Shown: in pieces, positions 24,265-36,493 of the stretch | Layout: each line of letters begins with the position of its first letter | Numbering within the stretch: position 1 is the first letter of the stretch | Source: Telopea speciosissima | Lineage: Eukaryota > Streptophyta > Magnoliopsida > Proteales > Proteaceae | DNA: 64,000 nucleotides | Direction: 5' to 3' | Assembly: GCF_018873765.1 (NCBI RefSeq) | Contig: NC_057925.1 | Coordinates: forward strand, 60,152,970 to 60,216,969 | Made by a program: the position numbers and the translations under genes | The notes under the pieces: model-generated | The model's input: only the letters and a program-made list of their open reading frames with translations | Databases searched by the model: none | What the model was told of the DNA's origin: nothing

Positions 24265-24738
24265 CTTCTACCTTAAAAGTCCTAGATCGAAAAAATCAAT
24301 TCCTCTCTCACGAAGACCAAACCAGAGGCACACACACTCACCTCCAGCCCGCCTCTGCATCACACGCCATGAATCGAGTTCAGATGCTTATGGTAGGGTT
24401 ACTTGTGTTTCTCTTATGTTCGGACTTCTTAAACCTCTTCACTCGTCGATCTTCTGCCGACACTTCACTCGTTGAGGTAATGTAGACATATTTTATTGAT
24501 TTTCCTGCAAAATATTTCGTTCTACTTCCTGAGGTTTGTCACTTTGCTTGAGTATCTGCTTCTAGGGTTTCGTTTTGTGTTGTTTGGATGAAAGAACTAC
24601 CGTCGGGTGAGGGTGCACCGCCGTGAGAGAGCCGGCGCTACTGTTGGAGAGACCCCTGGAGGGGTGAGCGTGTGCCTCTGGTTTGGTCTTCGTGAGAGAG
24701 GAATGGATTTTTTCGATCTAGGGCTTTTAGGGTAGAAG
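24265..24738. repeat. 83-bp inverted repeat enclosing a small exon
   Basis: The left arm at 24265-24347 starts CTTCTACCTTAAAAGTCCTA. It is the reverse complement, about 90% identical, of the right arm at 24656-24738, which ends CTTTTAGGGTAGAAG. Both arms contain TCTCTCACGAAGACCAAACC in corresponding orientation. The spacer of about 308 bp holds the small open exon at 24369-24476 and its donor. A transcript across it could fold into a long stem. Confidence 0.92.
24369..24476 (+). CDS. First exon of a possible small membrane-anchored protein
   Basis: ATG at 24369 opens 36 codons: a short MNRVQM start, a hydrophobic stretch LMVGLLVFLLCSDFLNLF (signal peptide or membrane anchor), then RRSSADTSLVE, ending exactly at a donor-like GAG/GTAATG. 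Without splicing the frame stops two codons later. It lies back to back with the putative NAD synthetase leader, so the roughly 400 bp between could be a bidirectional promoter. I do not recognise the family with certainty and could not identify a second exon downstream. Confidence 0.3.
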
Positions 24739-27010
24739 TCACAGAAATCAATCGGGGCCCAAGCCCAAAGACAGAGTAAGCCCGTTGGACCAGACTCAGC
24801 CTAGTTAAGGGATCACATGCATTGAGCAGATGGGGCAGGACTCACATATATGTTCTACAGAGTGGATACAATACAAGTTCTAAGAAAGGGATTTTTACAT
24901 TTTCCAGACTTTCTATCCAACTATATATAATGTAGCACCACCCTCTTCCACCCCCCACCCCCCCACCCCCAAAATTGTTTTTTTTTTTTTTTTTTTTTTC
25001 TAAGCATAGTTATGGGGATAATAAAAAACAAATGCTCTCGATTTTTGGATATGATACTAGAAATAATAATCTTTCTTAAGGGTTTCGTTTTTTTTTTGTG
25101 CTATTCCATTACCAAGAAGAATGATTATATCTGTTGATTCTTACAATACTCTAACCATTACTATACATACTCCTATAATTTTAGATTTTTTTGAGATCTA
25201 TTTTGCCATTTGACAAACTCTGTTTAGACTGAAATTTGATCCGTGGGTGTTTTGGGCTTCATCCAACGTGCCACCTGACATAATGTTGGCCAACTAGTTA
25301 TAATTTGTCCAAAAATCAAAATTTAAACTTAAATTGAAAAGGAAAAAACCATAGTATAATCAAGCTCAATCTCTCATACTTTTCTTCTATCCCTCATTAA
25401 GTGATTTAGGCCTTGACATGTGATTATCTGCAACAAACATGTAAAGTTTCAACAATACACAACAAAGAAAAAAAGAGAGCATATATCCCAATCAATGCAC
25501 AAGGATCACACTACTATAGGGTTAGGGAGGGGCAAATGGATGCAACTTTACCCCTAGCTTTGTAGAAGAGGCTGTTTCTAAGATCAAGATTTACTTATAA
25601 AGCAAAACATAGAGAAAAGATAAGTATTTGAATCTTAATCTACCTCACTAATCTTATGTTATAGTCACTTAGTAAGTTAAAAATTAATGGCAAATAAACA
25701 ACACCAATAAGGATTTTTACTTAGAGAGAGAAAGCAAGAGAGGTTGAACAACTGGCTTCTCCCACTTCTCCCAAGCAACCCACACAACCTGAAAATATTT
25801 ATGAGCAGTCCACATATCAAAAAATTTGAAGGGCTTTTTCTTAGCCTTAGCTCATATCGATTGAAGATCTTAAGAAATCCAAAGTAGACGCATTTCAATT
25901 CAATGGGTAGGTATGTACCTCATGCATGCATGTACTAACTTTATTTAATGTATTTTTTTTGTGTACGTGGAATGACAAGATTTACCTTCATTGAAAACAA
26001 AAATCATTAATAAAAACATTTTTTTTTATAAAAAAGAATGAAAACTGTATGGTGACTATTAGACATTATAGAGTATAGAATGAGAAATTGTTTGGAAAAT
26101 AGTTATGTATAAATAATTTTTTGTGGGGAAAGAGAAAGAAATTGAAGAGGTGAAATTTTCCAAACCTCACGGGTGAAAGAAGGGTATTTTGGTCAATTAA
26201 AATATAATTTTAACGTTTAACGTCTATAGTTAACGGACTGGGTGTTTTTGTTACTTAGTTTGGAAAGCAGGGGAGGCACATGAAAGTTTTCAAACCTCAT
26301 AGGTAAAAGTGTAATTAAGGCCGGCAAACCTCAGGGGAGGTACATGAAATTTTCCTGAGAAAATTTGGAGTTGTGTAGACTCGGTTACGGTAAACAATAA
26401 TGAGATTCGATCATAAATCGTTCGAGTTAAATAAAACTCATTATTTTTACTCGAGTCATGACAAACTCGACTAGTTTAGTTGTTTGTTTTTAAACCATAA
26501 AGCTGGTTCACTTAGAAAACGAGTTCGAGAAAAATAGTAAATTCGTATTGTAAAACAGTAAGAAATCCCCAACTCCTTGACTCCCTTTTATTTTTCAATG
26601 GTATTAACTCAAAATGCATTGATATGTGATTCCTTGATTATTATTTTTTTCTGGTTTTTGTATTTATTTGATTTTTAATAATCTATCCATATTTATTGCA
26701 TTAAACATAAGAAAAAGTGACTTACCTTGACCGGAGTATGATAAGGCCAAATCACCGATCCAATTTTTCTAGAAGACAAGTCGAATAAGAAAACCTGATT
26801 TTCCAACTCTGATTACAAGAGACAAGAATCATACATTGTACTAAGTAAAAGAAGGGAAAATGGCAAAAAATGAAGATACACGTCATAGTTAATTCAAAAG
26901 AGGGGTTTTAGTGAAATCAGGCATGATCAGAATTGGTGAATTCTATTCTAGAAAATGCTAACTTTTTTTATATGAGTGTAGGGCTGCCTCATTATTCAAA
27001 TTTCGATCCA
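24739..27010. other. No gene recognised between the inverted repeat and LOX-A
   Basis: This is AT-rich DNA with homopolymer runs (poly-T at about 24979-24999) and a decayed Au SINE. I looked here for LOX exon 1 (the GNVEDILGRTF block) to complete LOX-A and did not find it. Confidence 0.5.
25494..25582 (-). mobile_element. Decayed Au-type SINE, 3' half
   Basis: AATGCACAAGGATCACACTA followed by GGGAGGGGCAAATGGATGC and TTTACCCCTAGCTTTGTAG is a diverged copy of the 3' half of the SINEs at 8287 and 19291, in the same orientation. The tRNA-related half is missing and no target duplication is evident. Confidence 0.7.
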
Positions 27011-27168
27011 AATGTTACTTGGTCGTGTGCGGTGTGGTTCCTATGCTTGAACATAGGGCCGTACAAAATGACCACCACACCCTTACAAAAAGGCAAAAAT
27101 TCCTGAAGACGTGGCAATCATTTCGCATGATCTTGTACGCCTACTCCACACGCGACCAAGTAGCATTC
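27011..27168. mobile_element. Foldback MITE immediately upstream of LOX-A
   Basis: AATGTTACTTGGTCGTGTG at the left and CGCGACCAAGTAGCATT at the right are imperfect inverted copies about 110 bp apart. The insertion lies 145 bp before the first LOX-A exon. Confidence 0.6.
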
Positions 27169-27313
27169 TGTTTCCCATAAATTTTTTTTCCAAAGTTAAT
27201 CCCACGTATCACAAGCATGCTGATAGTAAGAAAAATATGGCATTATGAAATTAATGGCAATTCACTAATAATTTGTGAAATTTGTATTTTTTTTCTCTCT
27301 GGTTTTTGTGAAG

Positions 27314-29946
27314 GGACGGGAAAGGAGAAGGATACTATAAAAGGGTACGCACGTTTGGTGGGCAAAAATGATGGGAATGCAAAGTATGAGAGCAAGTTGC
27401 TGGTTCCTGCATTTTTTGGCGATGCGGGTGCAGTGCTTGTGGAAAATGAGGACCGTTCAGAGCTCTTCATCAAGACCATTGTCTTCATTGGATTTCAAAC
27501 TGGTCCAAATCTTGGATTCCCTTCCTTCCAAGCCATTGATTCCCTCTTCAGAAAAGGGATGAAGTTACCCCAAGTTGAAGATCATAGTCTCTTGGAGAAA
27601 GTATCTTCAGGACTTGCCAAGGCTATAAAATATGAGGGACATCAAATCCTGCGTTTTAAATCCCCTGAGATGATTGATAGTAAGAACTAAGAAGAACCTC
27701 TCTCCCTTTTCTTTCTCTAGCTCTCTTTGACAAACATCATTTACTTTGCAGGAGACCCCTTTTCCTGGTTAAGAGATGAGGAATTTGCTCGTGAAACACT
27801 TGCTGGTGTCAACCCTTATAGCATTCAGCTAGTCACAGTATGATACATGAATGCTACCCATTATTAACATCACCTACATATAGCATATGAGAACATACAA
27901 ATGCATAAACATCAAAGATCGAAGCTTGTCATCTTAACCACTAACAACACAAAATTTTGCAGGAATGACCATTGAAGAGTGAGCTTGATCCTATGATCTT
28001 CGGCCCACCAGAGTCTACTATTACAACTGAAATTGTTGAACAAGCAATTGAAAATTCAATGACCATCGATGAGGTAGCACAAATTCCATAAATAACTATT
28101 CATACAAAAAGAGAGACTTCAGAATAGATGATTTGGTTTAGAATCAACCTAATTTCTAATTTGTGTTTGCAAGCCATAAAGGGAAAGAAACTATTCATGT
28201 TAGATTATCATGATTTGCTATTAACTTATGTGAAGGAAGTGAGAGAGATAGAAGGCACGAAGTTGTATGGGTCTCGCACACTATTCTTTCTCAACCCTGA
28301 TGGCACACTAAAACCCCTTGCTATTGAGCTCACTCGACCACCCATAGATGACAAGCCACAGTGGAAACAAGTGTTCTTGCCCAGCACCGATACCAGTGAT
28401 AGTTGGTTATGGAGACTAGCCAAAACTCATGTTTTTGCTCACGATACAGGTTAGCATGAGCTTATCACCCACTGGTAAAACCTTCAATGCCCAACAAAGG
28501 TTTATCCCTTTGGAATTTAATTTGGCATTTGTGGAATTAATCTAGTAAACATTGATATTGCCCTGTTTCTTTTACATAGGTTAAGGACTCATTGTTGTAC
28601 GGAGCCATACGTAATTGCAGCGAATCGTCAACTAAGTGCAGTGCATCCGATATACAGATTGTTGCTTCCTCATTTTCGGTACACAATGAAGATCAATTCC
28701 CTTGGCCGACTGGCCCTCATCAATGGAAATGGGATTATAGAGAATCTCTTCTCAACAAGAAAGTATTCAATGGAGCTTAGTTCTGTTGCCTATGACAAAT
28801 TCTGGCGATTTGACATGGAGGGTCTACCAGCAGACCTCATTAGGAGGTAATGCATGTATGGTTTAGAATTTTGATAATAAAGTAAATATAGAAATAGGAT
28901 GCTATATTGAAATTTTAAGTATAACATCAGTGTCACAACTAATTAAGTCATGAATTGTATGGATCATTGATACACATTCCAAATGCCTAATTTAGAGCTC
29001 TAACTGAAAAAATAATCTTCAATAAGGTATTGCATGGCATTGAAATATTCACAGACACTTTGGTTAGTCATGGGCGATGTAAAAAAAATACAGAAACTGT
29101 TTCAAGTAGCTACAATGGAATCCTTAAGTCACTCAGCAACTTCCCAATACAAAGGGTCTAATCAATGTTATATTGCAATTGCTAACAGGGGAATGGCAGT
29201 TGAGGATCCAACAGCTGAGCATGGTGTGAATTTGATCATCAACGATTACCCCTTTGCAGATGATGGTCTCCTCATATGGACAGCCATAAAGCAATGGGTT
29301 AGCGACTATGTCAACTATTATTACCCGGACCCTAGCCTCATTGAATCTGATCAAGAGTTGCAGGCGTGGTGGACTGAAGTCAGGACCCAAGGTCATGGAG
29401 ACAAGAAGGATGAACAATGGTGGCCTATCCTCAAAACACAAGAAAATCTCATTGAAATCTTGACAACCATTATCTGGGTTGCCTCTGGCCACCATTCTGC
29501 TACAAACTTTGGTCAGTATGCATATGGTGGTTACTTTCCAAACCGACCCACAATTGCTAGGACCAACATGCCTACCGAGGATCCTTCAGGACAAGAACTC
29601 AATAAATTCATGGAGAACCCTGCATTAGCACTTCTGCAATCCCTCCCTTCACAGATTCAGGCTACAATTGGGATGGTTGTCTTGGATGTGTTGTCAACAC
29701 ACTCGATTGATGAAGAGTATCTTGGAGGACAAATGGAGGCATCATGGACTGAGAATCCAGTTACCAAGGCTGCATTTGAGAACTTCAATATAAGAATGAA
29801 GGAGATTGAAGCAATTATATGACAGAAACATGGATTTGAAGCTGAAGAATAGAACTGGAGCTGGAATTGTAACATATCAGCTCCTGAAACCGTTCTCTAA
29901 GCCTGGATTGACAGGGATGGGGATTGCTAACAGTGTCTCTATTTAG
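27314..29946 (+). pseudogene. LOX-A: type-2 13-lipoxygenase pseudogene
   Basis: Recognisable exons: 27314-27679 (PLAT end fused to mid-protein), 27752-27837, 27963-28073, 28173-28474, 28580-28846 and 29189 to 29946. Exon 1 is absent. The first exon joins exon 2 sequence (IVFIGFQTG) directly to late exon 4 sequence ([13 protein letters not shown]), an in-frame deletion removing exon 3. Inactivating changes: TGG to TGA at 27966-27968, the acceptor of the next exon changed from AG to AA at 28171-28172, TAG at 28452-28454, and a frameshift near 29818 that replaces the C-terminal part including the iron-ligand Ile. Later exons still align with LOX-B throughout. At the Coffa stereo-control site it has Gly (INSLGRLAL) where LOX-B has Ala. 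Convergent with LOX-B. Confidence 0.93.
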
Positions 29947-31089
29947 AATTGAAACATGAGTGCTTTTAACTAATATTACTGTGTTGTGGACACATCTCTA
30001 TTGCTAGATCTGAATAATGAATTTCAATTCCTGCAAACATAAGTGACGATCATTTAATCTTCGTTACATCTTAGCCAATGGGAAGGAATCTAAATATCTC
30101 TACTGCCCTTCAATCTTCCTTAAAATTATTATTCACTATGACCATCAATAAGGCTGCAGCAATGGGAAATGATCAATCTCTTTTGTTGATTTTACATAAC
30201 CTGACATTTCATCTTAAAAGTATCCACACAACAAGCAATAAGCACAATCCACTTCAAAATTACCAAAACTATGTATCCACCCATTAAACTATGATTTGAG
30301 AAAAAGGGATCCCATTCCCTTCCTTTATGGTTTTAACCAATTAGCAAATCTTAAAACAGAAGAAGAATAATGATGAGGAAAAGAAGAAGGAGAAAGTGGT
30401 AGGTGGTGACAACCAGAGGCAAAGAAGACCGGTTCATTTTGGACACGTTGTCTAACCACTAGGTGGAATAAGAGTACCTTGGATGTATGATTGAGCTAGC
30501 TTAGTCTTAAGTTTTCGGGTCATAAAGGGGGCATTTGAGAGGTTTAATGGGAAATTGGTTGATGAAAACAAGTTCTAAAACTGGTTTGTCAAACTAACTC
30601 ACACCAAAAGAAATAGAAAGGGCATGGTAACTGCATTTCATGGGTGATATTTAGAATTTGCCCAAAAAAATTACTATGGACATTCTGGTATACTTGGTAG
30701 GTAAAGAAAAGGCACTTTGTTCTATTTTATTTTGCAACAGATGCTCATTCAAGTTGTACAAATAGCTCCATATATTGAAGACCATTCTGGTATTTTGAGC
30801 TTTTGTCTCTTTTGATAATTTTGTGGTGGATTATGCTTATTGCTTGGTGTATGTTTCTGATTATTGTTCATTTCCCATTGCTGCAGCTTTATTGATAATA
30901 GTTACTGGCAATTTAAGGAAGGTTTATGAGCAGTAGAAAAAATTTAGATTGTTCCCATTGGCTATGCCGTAAGCAAGATTTATGATCATCACTCATGTTT
31001 TCAGCCATTGAATTTTATTATTTAGATCAAGCAATAAAGATGTGTCTATAACACATCAATAATTAGTTGAGAACATTCATGTTTCACTT
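29947..31089. other. Region between convergent LOX-A and LOX-B
   Basis: Apart from the LOX-F relic no coding signal is seen. The stretch must hold the 3' UTRs of both genes; AT-rich sequence follows both stop codons. Confidence 0.5.
30440..30576 (+). pseudogene. LOX-F: relic of a lipoxygenase last exon
   Basis: GTTGTCTAACCACTAGGTGG, then GAGTACCTTGGATGTATGAT, then GGGGGCATTTGAGAGGTTTA match, in order and spacing, the LOX-E relic at 58930-59045 (VLSNQTVDEEYIGG ... KAAFERFN). The frame is broken by stops, leaving about 135 bp. It sits about 500 bp after LOX-A, just as LOX-E sits about 700 bp after LOX-C. Confidence 0.7.
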
Positions 31090-34000
31090 CTAAATAGAGA
31101 TACTACTAGCAATTCCCATCCCTGTCAATCCAGAGTTAGAGAATGGTTTCAGGAGTTGATATGGCACAATGCCAGCTCCAGTTCTATTCTTTAGCCTCGA
31201 ATCTGTGTTTCGAGCATCGATAATTGATTCAATCTCCTTTAATCTTTCATTGAACTTCTCAAATGCAGCCCTGGTAACTGTATTCTCAGCCCATGACGCC
31301 TCCATTTGTCCTCCAAGATACTCTTCATCAATCGAGTGTGTTGACAACACATCCAAGACAGTCATCACAGTTGTAGCCTGAATCTGTGAAGGGAAGGATT
31401 GCAGGAGTGCTAATCCAGGGTTCTCCATGAATTTCTTGAGATCTTGTTCTGAAGGATCCTCGGTGGGCATGTTGGTCCTAGCAATTGTGGGTCGGTTTGG
31501 AAAGTAACCACCATATGCATACTGACCAAAGTTTGTAGCAGAATGGTGGCAGGAGGCAACCCAGATAATGGTTGTCAAGATTTCAATGAGATTTTCTTGT
31601 GTTTTGAGGACAGGCCACCATTGTTCATCCTTCTTGTCTCCATGGCCTTGGGTTCTGACTTCAGTCCACCATGCCTGCAACTCTTGATCGGATTCAATGA
31701 GGTTAGGGTCCGGGTAATAGTGGTAGACAAAGTCGCTAACCCATTGCTTTATGGCTGTCCATATGAGGAGACCATCATCTGCATAGGGGTAATCCTTGAT
31801 GGTCAGCTTCACACCGTGCTCAGCTGTTTGATCCTCCACTGCCATTCCCCTGTTAGCAATTGAAATTTAAAACTGATCAGATCCATTTGTCTTAGGAAAT
31901 TGCTGAGTGACTTAAGGATTCCAAAGTAGCTACTTGAAACAGTTTCTGTATTTTTTATATTTCCCATGAGTAACCAAAGTGTTTGAGAATGCTTTGATGC
32001 TATGTAGTATCTAATTGAAGATTATTTTTTGAGTTAGAGCTTTTAATCTGGCGTTTGGAATCTGTATCAATGATCCATGCTTAAAATTTCAATGTAGTTG
32101 TCCTAATATTGCTATATTTACCTTGGTATTAAAATTTTAATCCATAAATGCATTACCTCCTAATGAGGTCTGCTGGTAGACCCTCCATGTCAAAACGCCA
32201 GAATTTGTCATAGGCAACAGAACTAAGCTCCATTGAATACTTGCGTAGTGAGAAAGAACTCTCAATTATTCCATTCGCATTGATGAGGGCCAGTCGAGCA
32301 AGGGAATTGATCTTCATTGTGTACCGAAAATGAGGAAGTAACAATCTGTAGATTGGATGCATTGCACTTAGTTGCCGATTAGCTGCAATTATGTATGGCT
32401 CTGTACAACAATGAGTCCTCAGCCTACATTAAAAAAAAAACAGAGCAACATCAAAGTTTGCTAGATTAGTTCCACACATGCCAAATTAAAGTCCAAAAGG
32501 ATAAACCTTTGTTGGGCATTAAAGGTTTTACCAGTGGCTGATAAGCTCATGACAACCTGATTCATGAGCACACACATGAGTTTTGGCTAGTCTCCATAAC
32601 CAACCATCAGTGATATCAGTGCTAGACAAGAATACTTGTTTCCACTGTGGCTTGTCATCTATGGGTGGTCGAGTTAGCTCAATAGCAAGGGGATTTAGTG
32701 TGTCATCAGGGTTGAGAAAGAATAGTGTGCGAGACCCATATAGCGTCGTGCCTTCTATATCTCTTACTTTCTTCACAAAAGGCAATAGCAAATCATGATA
32801 ATCTAACATGAACAATTTCTTTCCCTTTATGGCCTGCAAACACAATGTAGAAATTAAGTAGATGCTAAACCTTATCTCCTATTCTGGACCCTCTGTTTTT
32901 AGTTAGAACAGCTATTTATGGAATTTGTGCTACCTCGTCGACAATCACTGAACGTCCAATTCCTTGCTCAACAATTTCAGTTGTAATAGCAGACTCTGGT
33001 GGACCATAGATATTAGGATCAAGCTCACTCTTCAATGGCCATTCCTGCAAAATTTTGTGTCATCACTCATTAAGATGACAAGCTTCATTCATTGATGTTT
33101 TTGTATTTTAGGCTCTCATATGCTATATGTAAGTGATGTTCATAATGGGAAGTAATCATGTATCATACTGTGACTAGCTGAATGCTATAGGGGTTGACAC
33201 CAGCAAGTGTTTCACGAGCGAATTCCTCATCTCTTAACCAGGAAAAGTTGTCTCCTGCAGAGTAAATGATGTTTTGTCTGTGAGAGAGCTAGAGAGAGAA
33301 AAGGGAGAGAGAGGTTCTTAGCTAGTTCTTACTATCAATTAGTTCAGGGGTCTTGAAGCGCAGTATTTGATCTCCTTCATGTTTTATAACCTTGGCAAGT
33401 CCTGAAGATAGTTTCTTCAAGAACCCTTGATCTTCAACTTGGGGTAAGTCCATCCCTTCAGTGAAGAGGGAATCAATGGCTTGGAAGGAAGGGAATCCAA
33501 GATTGTGGTCTGTGAGAGCAGCTCTGATTTGAGGGACCAAAGCATCCAACCCAGCACTTATTGTCTCACCAAAGAATGTTAGTGTCTTGACATCAGAGAA
33601 TTCCTCATCCCTTGGCACATATATGTTGAGGCTTCTTTTCTCTGACAATGGATCTACAAAATTCAAATTACACCCCCAAAACAGAGACAGAGTTAACACA
33701 CAATTTATTTTTGACAGGGGAAGCAGAAATGGTGTAGGGAAGTCTTACCTTTGTTGCAAGGATCACGGCCTGTTCTACAACGCCTTGGATAAGGGTGGTG
33801 CTCACCACCAAGGACTGGTCTTGCTAGTTCGTTGCTGCTGTCTGTGTCTCCGAGGTCATTATACTTGTCGTAATCATAGATCCTCTGAAATGCCTTTCGT
33901 TCTCCCTTTCCATCTCCACGAAGGTTCTGAAGCTCTTCCTCTCTCAGCCTCCTCAAGCCACTTGGTGTTTGTGATGGCAAGTAGGACTGTTGCCAAACAT

Positions 34001-34302
34001 AAACCATGAAACTTGGTATTCTTAAAACTTTAAATTGGATTCACTTTGATGTCAGCATTTATAAGAGTTGTTTGTGTGTATAAGACTCAGAGTAATGTGT
34101 CAATCTAGACAGTATGGGTAATTGAGGGGTCCAGTTTCCTTCCCCCCGTGTGGATGATCCACCATTTATGTGGTGCGAGACCCACATCCCATGGACAGTG
34201 GATCCCCATGTGGTGACCATTCCCACTTGGGGAGCTGAGCTCAACTCGTAATTGAAATGCTTCTTAAGGGGCTAATCCCAAAACTGTCTCATTTAGAGAG
34301 AC

Positions 34303-34350
<48 letters not shown>

Positions 34351-36347
34351 TGTTGGTGAAGAAAATCCTCTTTTGTGGGTTATCAGACTTAGTATGGACC
34401 CAAGAGTTGCAGGTGATGTTGAGAGAACCAGTGGGAGATCCATTGAGGACAATGGTCCTGATGAAGAGCTCGGTGGGGTGCTCATTCTCCACAAGCACTG
34501 CACCCACATCGCCAAAAGTTGCAGAAACCACCAACTTGCCTTCATACTTTGCATTCCCCTCATTTTGGCTCGCCCAATGTGCGTATCCTTTCACAGTATC
34601 CTTCTCCAATCTCGTCTCTGAAGAGAGGAGGGAAAAAAAATTATTCAAATTTCACAAATTATATCAGTGAATTGCCATCAATTTCACAAGGCCATATTTT
34701 TCTTAGCACCTGACATGCCAAGTGATCATGATTTTAAGAATGAGGCGATTTGGATCGGAATCGGCAGACACCGATTCTGATTTCCACCGTTTCTAATCGT
34801 TGCTTCCTGACTTGGAATTGGATTGATCGATTTTCAGTAATTTTCTGTATAAACCATCTTGAATCGGATCGATTCATGGGCCGATTCCCAACTTCTAAAT
34901 CAATTCGATTTTCATCATAAAAACTATTTATTATCAACTGCCTCTTCACCAATGGTGATGATGTGATTCTATGATTGGTTTCATTGGAGTATGGGTTCAT
35001 CCTTAACTCCCAACCATCATTGGTTTTTTGTTCGAAATACCCTTTCAATAGAGTAAAGCATTTACAATTGTTCCAAAATACTCATAACACTTTGGAGTGC
35101 AAATTTGGCCCGGCAAACCTAAGCGCGCCCAAGCCCACCTTGAGCCTGACGGGGCCTGGGCTGGGTTTTCAGACTGTGGGTTGGGCCTGGGTTTAGGTAA
35201 GGAACCTAACATTAAATTGGGGTTTTAAAAAAACCTGGCCACGGGTTGAACCGGTTGGTTTTGATCGATCTGACCAATTGTTGTTAGAATTGGACTCTTA
35301 AGTGCCAATATAGAGCCAATTGATCTGCCATGTGACAAATAAAAGATCTCTGCCCTCCTAAATTATACATTGCCTATGTGGAACCACTGTTCCCTTGACT
35401 TTATTTGTCTGGATCAGCTACCTACATGGGGGACGGGTGAGGACAGATCTGACCCCTTCATGGGGCATGGGTCCCATACCCCCATGGATGGTTCAGATCT
35501 GTTCCCACCCATTCCCATGTGGGTAGCAAATCTGAACTCCGTTTTTAGCAAAACGCTTAGGTGATTAACTTGCTTCTCCTTTCCCTAGAATATGTATCCA
35601 AGAAACTTAACTCTTGTAACAAGATCTACAAGTCTTGCTTCATTTTCCCCATTCCATTTTCTAGGGTTTTGACCGATTTCATGTCTGGTTTGGATAATAA
35701 AACCAAAAAAACAGAAAAAAGAACCAGCCCTTGTCATGGTGGCTTAAATCAAGCAACCATTTCAGCTGGGAAAAGTGGTTTTGAAACAATATTGCCATAA
35801 AACTAAAGACGTACATACATAAATGAGAATTGCTCCAGCGGCCATATAGAGCCCATTGCAAAAAGACCACCTTACCCCTAGACCTTTCCATCTTTTCAGG
35901 GGGTGTGGCAGTCTTTTCGCACCAGATTGTGTCTGGTCACATGTATGTACACGTTAACACACAGCACCAGTTAGCATTCTTTCTTTCACCCTTTTACTAC
36001 TGCTACTATTATTACTTACTTGGATCATGTTGGGTGCTTGCAAGCTCCAAATGAAAAGTTTTTCCAGAAATATCCTCAATATTACCGAGGCTTAATGAAA
36101 GCTTAACGGTGATAACGGCAGTGATGGTGATAGAGATCTCTGCTGCTGCTGCAGTATTAGCCATGGTTCTAATGCCACCACCGGAGAGTGATGAATAGAG
36201 ACGATGACAATGACAACGATGACGACGACGATAATGGCAACTACTCTTCAGTTTTGGAAACACAGTTGCCGGCACTGGTCTGATGGGAAACACTTTGTAA
36301 GTCCTGTGGGTGGAGACGATCAATTTTGGTGAGCTCCATCTACTCAT
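31090..36347 (-). CDS. LOX2: LOX-B: intact chloroplast 13-lipoxygenase (type 2)
   Basis: Oxygenates linoleic/linolenic acid at C-13 in plastids for jasmonate and leaf-volatile synthesis. Nine exons on the minus strand: 36347-36020, 34617-34349, 33986-33749, 33653-33333, 33254-33169, 33044-32934, 32833-32532, 32423-32157 and 31849-31090. All have GT/AG borders and matching phases; 2682 nt give 893 residues with no stop. Order: Ser/Arg-rich transit peptide (about 1-60), PLAT domain to about 200, catalytic domain after. Iron ligands His551, His556, His743, Asn747 and C-terminal Ile893 are all present. Ala594 is the Coffa residue (S stereochemistry) and Ser608-Phe609 fits 13-specificity. The start is the first ATG of the exon; its N-terminus is shorter than in LOX-C and -D, which begin MFET. 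Intron 1 (1.4 kb) carries GAATCGG-type repeats; a (GA)n tract abuts the exon 2 donor. Confidence 0.95.
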
Positions 36348-36485
36348 GCACCCCTTGTAGATATAATGATTGAAAAGTCACAGAATTGAAGAAATCACAG
36401 CAGAGAGCTTCATTGGTGGTGGTTGGTTGATTATACAGTTATCACAGTACAGTACGTTCGTGTTTTAAATGGGCAAGACTAGTAC

Positions 36486-36493
36486 ATATATAA
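36486..36493 (-). promoter_or_regulatory. Candidate TATA box of LOX-B
   Basis: The minus strand reads TTATATATGTAC about 140 bp upstream of the LOX-B ATG, the only good TATA-like site in that leader. No transcript data are available. Confidence 0.5.

Noticed and set aside
34264..34670. Plus-strand genes opposite LOX-B exon 2
   Set aside because: These open frames are antisense shadows of the LOX exon and the (GA)n tract; the same applies to plus-strand frames over the other LOX-B exons.
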